Origin: JACJYE01 sp964432875
GTDB lineage: Bacteria > Bacteroidota > Bacteroidia > Chitinophagales > Saprospiraceae
Assembly: GCA_964432875.1 (NCBI GenBank)
Contig: CAYSPJ010000126.1
Span: forward strand, 1-14,298
Length of the DNA stretch: 14,298 nt
Direction: 5' to 3'
Part shown: positions 8,201 through 14,298 of the stretch, one piece after another
How the letters are laid out: each line of letters starts with the position of its first letter
How positions within the stretch are numbered: position 1 is the first letter of the stretch
Position numbers and translations under genes: made by a program
Notes under the pieces: generated by a model
Told to the model about the DNA's origin: nothing
Databases searched by the model: none
The model's input: only the letters and a program-made list of their open reading frames with translations

Positions 8201-10705
8201 GCTTACAACAATGGCGCGCTGACCGTACAACTGGCCAACACCAACCTGGGCTATGACAAGGTGCGGATCTGCCTGCTCCAAGACCCCTCCAACACCAATG
8301 TGCCGGCTTGTTGTATCGAACTGGAATATGACATCGCTTGCCCGCCCCTGCCGTGCCCTTGGGGCGGTATAGCCATCGAGCCGGGCGACTGCCAGGATGA
8401 TGGTACCTACTATGCCCAATTGAACCTGCTTTTGGCTTCGCCTTCGCTGGCTGGCACCTTTGTGGTCGTCTCTGGCGATTATCAAGCCGAGTTCACCTTT
8501 GCAAGCCTGCCGGTTCAAATCGGGCCCTTCCTGGGCGATGGCGGGCCACGCACGCTCACCGTTTACCTCCCGGGCACTATTTGCTCTACAACGGCCACCT
8601 TCCTGGCACCCGATTGCGGCGATGGCGACTGCGCACTGAGCCTGAATGCCGAAGCTCGCCCTTGCGATGGCGACCAGTTCAAAGTAGGCCTGCAGGTGCA
8701 GGCTAGCAATCCCGGTGCGCTAGGTTATCTGGTCTTCGCCAACGGCCAGCTCAGCGGGCCCTATCCTTATAGCCAGTCTGAAGTGCTGCTGGGCCCCTTT
8801 GCCGGCGACGGCAGCACGGTCTATGACTTCCTGGTATTGGACTTGGAAAACCCAACCTGCTTTGCCTACGCTGAAGTAGGCCCGGTGGATTGCGCCAACG
8901 CCTGCGCCATAACTGCTTTGGCGGTTGAGGCGCTCGATTGCAACGACGACGGCAGCTACAATCTACTGATTGACCTGCAAGTGAGCAATCCCGGCACCGC
9001 TGACCTCTTCGAAGTATTCACCGCCGACGGCAGCCTCATCGGCACTTACAGCCTGGACAGCCTGCCCGCTCTGGTGCAGGGCTACCCGCCTAGCCCGAGC
9101 TTAATCGGGCGGTTGAAAGTGTGCATCCCCGGCAGCGGGGCGGCTTGCTGCGAAGTGGCCGAGTTTACCTTGCCTATCTGCCTCGACCAGGACAGCTCCT
9201 GCGTAAGCTTTACCCCCTTCGAAGGCTTCATCAGCCCGCCGAATAATGGTGGTCAGGGCCGCGTACCACTCGGTACTGAAAACGGGGTGGACATCGACTA
9301 CTTCATCGCTGATTTCTGCAACTGCTACGTCCGAATCGTAAACGAGGCGTCCGTGCCATTCTTCGCCGCAGCGGATGGAGCAGTACTGGATTTCCTGTCG
9401 GCCAGCCTGTTCTTCAACTTCCCCGCTACGGCTGGGGAAGTCCGCTTCGACTATGCTGCTGCCGTAAACTCGGGCTTCATCCATATCTTATCCGGGGATG
9501 CCAACGCTACCGCAGTACGGCTGGATACCCTGCCCTTCAACCAGGAGGTACTGCTGCCCGGCGGCAATACGCTACTGAAGGTCTTTTCGCCCGGCACCCC
9601 GGCAACGGCCAATGCCGGCAGGATCATCATTAGTGGCGAATTGGACAGCCTGGTACTCGTGGGCTCAGGCCTGCTGGACAACCTCTGCTACGAACTCATC
9701 GACCCGGAAGTCTGGCCCGGCGATGCCAATGCCGACAATATCGCCAACCATCTAGACCTGCTGAGCGTGGGCCTGGCCTATGGCACCCAAGGGCCGGCCC
9801 GCTTCACTGATAGCAATGACTGGTCGGGCTTCTTTGCCTCGGATTGGGCCCAGTCCTTCGCCGACGGCCTCAACTACAAACATGCCGACTGCAATGGCGA
9901 CGGTGAGGTGAACACCAGCGACCGCAATACCATCGAGCAGAACTACGGCCTGACTCATGGCCCGGAATTGCCCTTTACGGCCTTGCCCGGCACCGACTTT
10001 GACCCGCCGGTATTTGTCGATTTCCCGCCAGTGCTCCCCGATGGCGCGGCCTTCAACGTGCCCATCGTCATCGGTTCGGCAGAGCTACCGGTACAGGACG
10101 TTTACGGCATCGCCTTCACCATTGACTTCGACCCTCAGGTGATCGACCCGGCAGCCATTGAGATTACTTACCCGGTTTCCTGGTTTGGGCAGCCCAATGT
10201 GAATACCCTGTACATCGACCGCACCTATGCCGCCGAGGGCCAGATCGAAATCGCCCTGACGCGCACCGATCTGAACAACGTCTCCGGTTTTGGCCCGGTC
10301 GCCTACATCATCGGCATCATTGACGATATTGCTGGACTGGTGAAGTCGGATATCCAGGTCTCCAAAATAAAAGCCATCCGCAATAATGAGAAGCGCATCC
10401 CGCTAAACGCACTGGTACAGAGTTTTGACATCACTCAAAAAGAAGCGCCCCAACCCGAGGATGCAGAGCTAGCCCGCGGCATGTTCTCCGTGTTCCCCAA
10501 CCCGGCAACGGATTGGGTGACGGTAAGCTCCCGCCACGGCCTTGAGGTGGATGAACTGCGCTTGATGAATACCAGCGGCGCACTACTGCCCGCGCTCCAG
10601 GAAGGGCGCAACCGCATCTCGCTGGAAGGGCTGCCAGCCGGCGTCTATATCCTGCGCATCCGTTCGGGACAGACCCTGGTGCATAAGAAGATTGTAAAGC
10701 ACTAA
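5261..10705 (+). CDS. giant modular surface protein with T9SS sorting domain
   Basis: An 1814-residue secreted protein. The ATG at 5261 is chosen over the in-frame ATG at 5231 because it directly opens a signal peptide (residues 1-21, ending LVAQ). A domain of about 165 residues occurs three times, at about 25-187, 288-455 and 1313-1477. Each copy begins with a Cys-x-x-Phe segment and ends with a turn such as SLLLGG, then LDN(I/L)C. About ten Cys-bounded repeats of roughly 95 residues lie between them: one at 190-287 and nine at 464-1312. Two EF-hand-like calcium loops (1488-1499 and 1543-1554) form a stretched dockerin-like module, followed by a cohesin-like beta-sandwich (about 1581-1735). 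The end (1741-1814) is a type A T9SS sorting domain, starting FSVFPNPATDWVTV and closing GVYILRI...KKIVKH. It is therefore exported by Sec, passed through T9SS and anchored or released at the surface. No enzyme motif is seen; adhesion or matrix structure is inferred. It is a single-gene unit with its own promoter and terminator. Confidence 0.93.
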   Translation: MSKRLRFLFLGLLLSVQLVAQPDYCFNFEDVPLNTQYGPASGASPGDVIFTGPGTQVSLQEIVYPNGELGFFNAEIYGDGIGWLDNQFILLGNNSLVFDFSGFPDGVSQVCFDYFDGGGSENFSVNGSPLAILDFFSEIGQLSIPGIEIDLTVAGNTFLEQGRVCITGDIRSLLLGGQEFGLDNICYRPLGPIANLQAEIVGCDNAGNFDIEVDFDWLSPLTVIAFFDIFIDGQLEASNISQLDFPYLLQGVQPVTDALEFVLTVCQHGQPDVCESIVLAKECPPAPSCIEFEGLSQSSYGSSAGTPPGTPFYTENEVSMLLIPFQSLFWTTTYGNLVVLDAASAPDMTAASGKHLKFESINAVFDLTAYPEPVDSATVDFYYNGGAINIAANGSNILIQNSLQAGFYALAPTVTLEVAFHAPNATEGQLIFRGAIQSLLIGGSGDLRIDNLCINPTAPEPEPCELSTLSIQPLPCGISGSLFVQLDFDYQGVSDSFSLASDFGVGIYAYTDLPLTLGPLPPSNSTLYAFDIRDQGSDAACTLSDTLHLLNCTGCGFDQLTVEYLGQNAAGQTLIGWDFVLNSTAGDNFYSVYLGDELLGRFEWSQVPWRIAVPCVESNIPPAFTICSGDSSCCVSVQLLLAPPCPTTCELGELSVEAGPCNPNGVFTVKLDLDGYAGTADSFALWINGNDTGQRHPYANLPLVLSPFVAPTPALTFTIVDLNDPECQASAVLPPNDCSPCPGIDSVSYHLTPCTALGFYLVIDQIIVGGQNTPGVFLVTVNNLTYGPFVFTGLPVEIGPLQPNTVYQIAIHTQNTANCPYSFTVGPVDCTGNCPLQSLELTAGPDCTPNAAFYRAKLRVEGAQDGDVLTVLSSMTNSSMTAVVQNGQIVVELPVPGMMVDSLLVCTLSSSTTATPCCLSIALAVNCGTGCSIQSATIIGTPGCTTPSSLFYAVAYAIQGVQEGDLLVVESLISGATAATAYNNGALTVQLANTNLGYDKVRICLLQDPSNTNVPACCIELEYDIACPPLPCPWGGIAIEPGDCQDDGTYYAQLNLLLASPSLAGTFVVVSGDYQAEFTFASLPVQIGPFLGDGGPRTLTVYLPGTICSTTATFLAPDCGDGDCALSLNAEARPCDGDQFKVGLQVQASNPGALGYLVFANGQLSGPYPYSQSEVLLGPFAGDGSTVYDFLVLDLENPTCFAYAEVGPVDCANACAITALAVEALDCNDDGSYNLLIDLQVSNPGTADLFEVFTADGSLIGTYSLDSLPALVQGYPPSPSLIGRLKVCIPGSGAACCEVAEFTLPICLDQDSSCVSFTPFEGFISPPNNGGQGRVPLGTENGVDIDYFIADFCNCYVRIVNEASVPFFAAADGAVLDFLSASLFFNFPATAGEVRFDYAAAVNSGFIHILSGDANATAVRLDTLPFNQEVLLPGGNTLLKVFSPGTPATANAGRIIISGELDSLVLVGSGLLDNLCYELIDPEVWPGDANADNIANHLDLLSVGLAYGTQGPARFTDSNDWSGFFASDWAQSFADGLNYKHADCNGDGEVNTSDRNTIEQNYGLTHGPELPFTALPGTDFDPPVFVDFPPVLPDGAAFNVPIVIGSAELPVQDVYGIAFTIDFDPQVIDPAAIEITYPVSWFGQPNVNTLYIDRTYAAEGQIEIALTRTDLNNVSGFGPVAYIIGIIDDIAGLVKSDIQVSKIKAIRNNEKRIPLNALVQSFDITQKEAPQPEDAELARGMFSVFPNPATDWVTVSSRHGLEVDELRLMNTSGALLPALQEGRNRISLEGLPAGVYILRIRSGQTLVHKKIVKH

Positions 10706-10737
10706 TATCTGGCAATCCCAAAAACTGGGGTTTATGA

Positions 10738-10773
10738 GCCGCCGGACGCATTTGCGGAAGGCGGCTTTTTTTT
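10738..10773 (+). terminator. intrinsic terminator of the giant T9SS gene
   Basis: GCCGCC (10738-10743) pairs with GGCGGC (10760-10765). An inner CGC/GCG stem extends the hairpin past a small internal loop, and eight T residues follow (10766-10773). It lies 33 bases after the TAA stop. The convergent DUF5916 gene ends at 10775, but on that strand no T-run follows the hairpin, so it would serve that gene poorly. Confidence 0.9.
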
Positions 10774-10774
10774 A

Positions 10775-12979
10775 TCACGTATTCAGCCAATAGGTCGCCT
10801 TAGCCACCAGTGAGCGGTTGCGCAAGCCGAAAGGTGCCGGGAAGTAATTGTCGGTATAGACCAAGAAGAAGTCCGACACCGGCGCAAAGCGCCACTGGAG
10901 GCGGGTGTTGAGGTTGATGTTATCCAGCTGGTCGTTGTACTGGAGGAAGACGGTAAGGAAAAGAGAGCGGCTAAACGTCAAGTCGATACGCGGGCCGATG
11001 AGGAAGATAGAAGCCGTACCGGTGGGCAAGTCGATGTAGTTGTAATTAGCACTGAGGCGGATGGCGCCGTAGGGCTGGTAGCGATAAACCAGGCCGCCCC
11101 CCAGCGCCAAGCGATGACCGTTGAAATACTGCCCCGCTGAAGGAGAAAGCGAAAAAGAAAGCTTCGGCCGGGAGTCCGATGAATAGGAGGCCCGGATGCT
11201 GTGGTAGGTATAGCCCGTCAGGCCCGGCAGCTGCTCCAGGCTAGTCCCGGTAGGGTCGAAGCCCTCGAGCAGGAAGGTGTAGTCTTGTTGGGCTGACACC
11301 CGGATACTGGCCGTATTGCGAAAATCCCCCCGCCAGAATAACTCGTAGCGGTGGTCGGTACGGCCGGTGCCCGGCGTCCACAAGGTAAAAGCTGCCAGGC
11401 CGAGGCTGTGTTGGTTGAAAGCGCTACCACTGGGGTAAAGAAACCATTGCCCCACTGGGCTGATGCTGAAATAGTCCTTGCGGCGCACGAAGCCCACCTC
11501 GGCGTTGAAATCCTCGTCCACGTAGCGGTGTTCCCACGACAGGCTGAAGTCGCGCACGCGATATTCCAGGCGGGCACCATGAGCAAGCTGCCCACGCCCG
11601 CCCGCCGGCGTGAAGGAACGGTGTAGAAAAGCCTTGCCATTCCAGCGATTGTCAGAAGAAGCGAGGTTGTAATCCAGCCCGGCCACTCGGTTGAAAGGGG
11701 CGTGCAACTCGCTAGTATCCTGTTTACCAATGGCTTGTTTATTGACGAGGATGAAGCCCACATTGGATCGGCTGAACACTTTGCGCTGCAAGGCGGCGAT
11801 GCCGTAGTTGAAAGAGGGCAAGCCATTGGCCGCATCGGGGGCGGTTTGCATGTTGAGCAACCCCAGGCGCCAGTTATTGTCCAGCTTGCCGCTCAAGCGT
11901 GCGCCGAAATAAATCGGATTTTGGATATTTTGGCCCGTAGCTGTATCCAGGCCCACACCGATGCGGCGCGAGAAGAAGGGCGTAATGTCCGTAAAGCCAA
12001 AACCTCCGAACAAATCGGAATTTTCTAAAAAGAACTGCCGCCGCTCCGGGAAAAACAACTCGAAGCGGTCGAGGTTGACGATCTGCTCGTCTACCTCAAC
12101 CTGCGAAAAATCGGGGTTTACGGTCAAATCGAGGTTCATACCGGAACTGATGGCGATTTTAGCGTCGCCCCCCAGGTTATAGCGGTAGCCTGGCGAGCCG
12201 CCCTGCTCAAAATCCTGGTGGTAACCCGCCGTAGTATAAGGGATAATGGAAGCCCCACTGCCTGCCTTGGCCAAGGGCTCATCCCAATACATCTTACCCA
12301 TAAACGCCAGGTTGGTAACGCTCTGGTTCTGCGGGATGCGCGACCAGACGGTACGGGCATTGGATTGCATGTCGAAGCGGTAGCAGTTGAAGTTCCACTC
12401 CTGAGCCCCCTCTTTGAAACGCAAGGTGCGGAAAGGGATGGCCAACTCGCAGGACCAATAGCCCTCCTGCATACTGGAAGCCCCCTTCCATTTGTTGTCC
12501 CAGGATTCATCGAAGTCGCGGCCGCCATCCTGCCCGCCATTGAAGATCAGCGCTTCGCGCAGCACACCCAGTGGGTTTGCCCCAAAGACGAAGGCGTTGG
12601 TGCGGTCGTTGAAAGGATCGAAGAGGAAGGTAATGTTGTCGTTGCCGCCGGCGCGATAGTCCCGCCGCAGTGAAGGGATGACGTAATCCTGCCCGAGCGT
12701 ATAGCAGATCGCCCCAACGTAGAGATATTCGTCGTCATACGTCATATAGACCTCCGTCTGCATAGCGGCCTGGGTGCTATCGGTGGGGAAATGCTCCCAG
12801 AAGTCACGAGCAGGCGCGCCCTGAAACCAGGCGCTTTCATCCAATTTCCCATCCAGGATAATGGGCATAGCCGCCCGCTTGAGGAATACGCCCTGGATGG
12901 CGTTTTCATTCTGGCCCCAGCTTTTGGGCAGGGCCATGGCCGCCAGAGCGGCAAGAAGCAACAGCAAGCGAAGCGTCAT
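10775..12979 (-). CDS. DUF5916 outer-membrane protein with CBM9-like N-terminal domain
   Basis: A 734-residue protein with a signal peptide (about 1-22, ending KSWG). Residues about 37-220 look like a carbohydrate-binding-module-9-like domain: PIILDGKLDESAWFQ (39-53), then YDDEYLYVGAIC (81-92) and the segment with DPFNDRTNAFVFGANPLG (121-138), a pattern typical of this family. Residues 288-319 carry the hallmark of DUF5916 proteins, NPDFSQVEVDEQIVNLDRFE then FFPERRQFFLEN. The remaining part is alternating aromatic and polar beta-strands ending ATYWLNT, as expected for an outer-membrane beta-barrel. Such proteins are common in Bacteroidota and Gemmatimonadota; the substrate is unknown, though a sugar- or peptide-related surface role is often guessed. 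It converges on the giant T9SS gene, with 69 bases between the two stop codons. Length and ends look complete. Confidence 0.92.
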   Translation of the reverse strand: MTLRLLLLLAALAAMALPKSWGQNENAIQGVFLKRAAMPIILDGKLDESAWFQGAPARDFWEHFPTDSTQAAMQTEVYMTYDDEYLYVGAICYTLGQDYVIPSLRRDYRAGGNDNITFLFDPFNDRTNAFVFGANPLGVLREALIFNGGQDGGRDFDESWDNKWKGASSMQEGYWSCELAIPFRTLRFKEGAQEWNFNCYRFDMQSNARTVWSRIPQNQSVTNLAFMGKMYWDEPLAKAGSGASIIPYTTAGYHQDFEQGGSPGYRYNLGGDAKIAISSGMNLDLTVNPDFSQVEVDEQIVNLDRFELFFPERRQFFLENSDLFGGFGFTDITPFFSRRIGVGLDTATGQNIQNPIYFGARLSGKLDNNWRLGLLNMQTAPDAANGLPSFNYGIAALQRKVFSRSNVGFILVNKQAIGKQDTSELHAPFNRVAGLDYNLASSDNRWNGKAFLHRSFTPAGGRGQLAHGARLEYRVRDFSLSWEHRYVDEDFNAEVGFVRRKDYFSISPVGQWFLYPSGSAFNQHSLGLAAFTLWTPGTGRTDHRYELFWRGDFRNTASIRVSAQQDYTFLLEGFDPTGTSLEQLPGLTGYTYHSIRASYSSDSRPKLSFSLSPSAGQYFNGHRLALGGGLVYRYQPYGAIRLSANYNYIDLPTGTASIFLIGPRIDLTFSRSLFLTVFLQYNDQLDNINLNTRLQWRFAPVSDFFLVYTDNYFPAPFGLRNRSLVAKATYWLNT

Positions 12980-13005
12980 AGTTTTTGTGTCTCAGTTTGT
13001 GGCGG

Positions 13006-13013
13006 CAAACTTA
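13006..13013 (-). promoter_or_regulatory. -7 element of the DUF5916 gene
   Basis: On the minus strand TAAGTTTG matches the Bacteroidota -7 consensus TAnnTTTG exactly and lies 26 bases before the ATG at 12979. No TTG is found at the usual upstream distance, so the -33 half is weak or absent. Confidence 0.4.
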
Positions 13014-13101
13014 CGAAACAAATTTGGGAGGATGAGGTTGAGGGTTGTAGCCGAAGCATATCCAACCAACTTCGATATTAGCGCTATTTCTCGCCAGGGG
13101 G

Positions 13102-13132
13102 TTGATAATCTCGGGATTTACGTTTAGCTTTG
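13102..13132 (+). promoter_or_regulatory. Bacteroidota-type promoter ahead of the ATPase remnant
   Basis: TTG (13102-13104), a 20-base spacer and a perfect TAGCTTTG (13125-13132) make the best promoter match in the window. Transcription would start near 13139, about 23 bases before the ATG at 13162. The downstream gene is a fragment, so the promoter seems to have outlived its gene, or it now drives a short transcript. Confidence 0.55.
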
Positions 13133-13161
13133 CAAGTGTTGTGCTTATCAAGAAATCGAAT

Positions 13162-13302
13162 ATGGACTACATAGAGATAGCAGGTTATAAATCAATCAAA
13201 GCGGAGAGGATAGAGTTGAGGCCAATCAACATTTTGATTGGTGTCAACGGTAGCGGTAAGAGCAACTTTATTTCATTCTTCAGGTTTTCAATAAGTGGAT
13301 AA
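13162..13302 (+). pseudogene. truncated AAA/SMC-like ATPase, N-terminal fragment only
   Basis: The 46-residue product begins MDYIEIAGYKSIKAERIELR and contains a full Walker A motif, GVNGSGKSN, which is the N-terminal strand-and-P-loop of AAA_21/RecF-like ATPases (300 or more residues in intact members). The frame stops at 13300-13302, a few codons after the P-loop. A -1 shift at about 13281 would continue for another 15 codons (QVFNKWISKIEGIIQ, stop at 13326-13328), which fits the helix expected there and suggests a frameshift followed by deletion of the rest. No Walker B, ABC signature or effector domain is found before cvfB. The frame is also open upstream to an ATG at 13102, but that start overlaps the promoter. 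In intact form these ATPases often belong to OLD-like or anti-phage modules; that is only background here. Confidence 0.75.
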
Positions 13303-13359
13303 GCAAAATCGAAGGAATAATCCAATAAATCCCAAACCGCTCAATCCCCATCCAAACCT

Positions 13360-13384
13360 CCCCACCCCTCACTCCCCACCCCCC
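13360..13384 (-). other. four-run G-quadruplex motif across the cvfB stop codon
   Basis: On the minus strand four G-runs of 6, 4, 4 and 4 bases are separated by loops T, AGTGA and T. The TGA stop of cvfB (13369-13371) sits within the middle loop. The motif meets the strict pattern of four runs of at least four G with loops of one to seven bases. It lies in a longer C-rich (plus strand) low-complexity stretch of about 13340-13415, so it may be a by-product of composition, but it could fold in the mRNA and affect termination or mRNA 3' stability. Confidence 0.5.
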
Positions 13385-14217
13385 ACTACTCCATACACCC
13401 CCTCCTCCTCCAGCCGCACCAGCCGCTGCTTGTACAACGCGCCCAGTGCTTTTTTGAAAGCCTTCTTGCTCATTTGGAGCAGGGCATAAATCTCTTCCGG
13501 CTCGCTTTTGTCGGTCAGAGGCAGAAAGCCGCCCTGGCGTTTCAGGACGTCGAGGATTTGCTGAGACTGGACGGAGACGGCATGTTGGTAGCCTTGGGGC
13601 TGGAGAGCCAGGTCGACCTTGCCATCCGGGCGGATGAGCTTGACGTAGCCCTTGCACTTATCGCCGGGATGGAGCGGGCGGAAAATGTCGCTCTGATAAA
13701 CCAAGCCCCGATAGCGGTGATTGATGAAGGCATTAAAGCCCAAGGGCGTTGGTAAACCGATGAGTAACTGCACTTCTTGCCCAACGGCCAAATCTGGCAC
13801 CTCCTTGTTCAGGTATTTGTTCAACTTGCTGGAAGCAGCTACCCTCCCGGTGGATTCATCCAGGTAGAGGTAAACGAAATAGCGCCCCCCAGCGATCATC
13901 TTGGCGCTTTGCTCTGAAAAAGGCACAAAGAGGTCCTTCTCCAGGCCCCAATCCAGGAAAGCTCCGATGCTGGTGACTTCCTTGACGTGGAGCAAAGCCA
14001 CTTCGTTGACCAGGGCAAAAGGCTTGCGGGTCGTAGCGATGGGCCAGTCTTCCGAGTCGGTATAGACGAAGACATCGATGGCTTCGCCAACCGCTAACTC
14101 TTTAGGTGTGTATTTATTGGGCAACAACACATCGTCGCCTTCTTCGTCGTGCAACACCATGCCGTGGGGAGTGAGCCGCACGGCAGTGAGCCGGTTGTAT
14201 TGTCCGATTTCGATCAT
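13369..14217 (-). CDS. cvfB: CvfB/YitL-type S1 RNA-binding protein
   Basis: A 282-residue cytoplasmic protein of the CvfB family. Residues about 1-62 form the first S1-like barrel (MIEIGQYNRLTAVRLTPHG, then VLLPNKYTP), about 70-135 the second (EVTSIGAFLDWGLEKDLFVPF is the most typical S1 stretch), about 145-207 the third (FINHRYRGLVYQSDIF, then LIRPDGKVDLALQP), and about 215-278 a winged-helix domain (ILDVLKRQGGFLPLTDKS, then KKAFKKALGALYKQ). This is the standard three-S1-plus-winged-helix layout and length. Members bind RNA; in Staphylococcus aureus CvfB affects virulence-gene expression, but the role in Bacteroidota is not established. Its start overlaps the upstream gene's stop (ATGA), so the two are translationally coupled. 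A short Gly-rich tail (VVGGGE) is encoded by the G-run sequence at the stop. Confidence 0.93.
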   Translation of the reverse strand: MIEIGQYNRLTAVRLTPHGMVLHDEEGDDVLLPNKYTPKELAVGEAIDVFVYTDSEDWPIATTRKPFALVNEVALLHVKEVTSIGAFLDWGLEKDLFVPFSEQSAKMIAGGRYFVYLYLDESTGRVAASSKLNKYLNKEVPDLAVGQEVQLLIGLPTPLGFNAFINHRYRGLVYQSDIFRPLHPGDKCKGYVKLIRPDGKVDLALQPQGYQHAVSVQSQQILDVLKRQGGFLPLTDKSEPEEIYALLQMSKKAFKKALGALYKQRLVRLEEEGVYGVVGGGE

Positions 14218-14298
14218 GTTCCAATTGTGTCTGATGAATTTAATACCTGCTCGGCGATCACCACCTCATACCCCACCACCACCAGGAGCCAGCCGATA
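14214..14298 (-). CDS. C-terminal end of an unidentified gene (cut by the window edge)
   Basis: On the minus strand a frame runs in from the window edge for 27 codons and stops at TGA 14214-14216, overlapping the cvfB ATG as ATGA. Third codon positions are mostly G or C over the first 17 codons, as in the neighbouring genes, which supports real coding. The visible product starts with a hydrophobic stretch (IGWLLVVVGYEVVIAEQVL) and ends in a short polar tail. That is too little to name a family; a membrane segment or a buried strand is equally possible. It is probably cotranscribed with cvfB. Confidence 0.5.
   Translation of the reverse strand, partial: IGWLLVVVGYEVVIAEQVLNSSDTIGT

Noticed and set aside
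10738..10773. Bidirectional terminator also serving the DUF5916 gene
   Set aside because: On the minus strand the hairpin is followed by TCATAAACC and not by a T-run, so only the plus-strand use is supported.
13102..13161. N-terminal extension of the ATPase remnant
   Set aside because: The extension would start on the -33 promoter element and codes for residues unlike the family, whose members begin at the MDYIEI segment.

Overview
The window looks like chromosome from a Bacteroidota bacterium, most plausibly a marine Saprospiria/Lewinella-like lineage. The clues are a giant secreted protein ending in a type IX secretion (T9SS) sorting domain, a DUF5916/CBM9-like outer-membrane protein, GC-rich genes separated by AT-rich gaps, start codons without good Shine-Dalgarno sequences, and several matches to the Bacteroidota promoter pattern (TTG or TTTG, about 17-21 bases, then TAnnTTTG). 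The lineage is an inference; no rRNA or tRNA is present to confirm it.

Layout. Bases 1-173 hold a GC-rich repeat cluster with a long imperfect hairpin. Bases 174-2178 (minus) are a tight two-gene unit: a coiled-coil protein with a degenerate STAND-like NTPase domain, followed one base later by a MoxR-type AAA+ ATPase. Bases 2417-3367 (minus) encode an RlpA-like protein with a C-terminal SPOR domain. Bases 3368-3618 are non-coding with small repeats and a possible MITE-like relic. Bases 3619-5079 (minus) encode an all-helical cytoplasmic protein of unknown function. It is transcribed divergently from the 5.4-kb gene at 5261-10705 (plus), which encodes an 1814-residue modular surface protein with three copies of one domain, about ten Cys-bounded repeats, a stretched dockerin-like module, a cohesin-like module and the T9SS tail, closed by an intrinsic terminator. 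Bases 10775-12979 (minus) encode the DUF5916 outer-membrane protein. Bases 13102-13328 (plus) hold a good promoter followed by a decayed AAA/SMC-like ATPase fragment. Bases 13369-14217 (minus) encode a CvfB/YitL-type S1 RNA-binding protein, overlapping by ATGA the end of a further upstream gene that is cut by the window edge.

How the parts relate. Most genes look like independent units. Three (RlpA-SPOR, the T9SS protein, DUF5916) concern the cell envelope or surface. The clearest candidate for an unusual system is the STAND-like/MoxR pair, which resembles the MoxR-centred NTP-dependent conflict systems described by Aravind and colleagues; no vWA or effector gene is visible, and any further partner would lie beyond base 1. 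The other points of interest are the architecture of the giant T9SS protein, the ATPase remnant with an intact promoter, and a four-run G-quadruplex motif across the cvfB stop codon.
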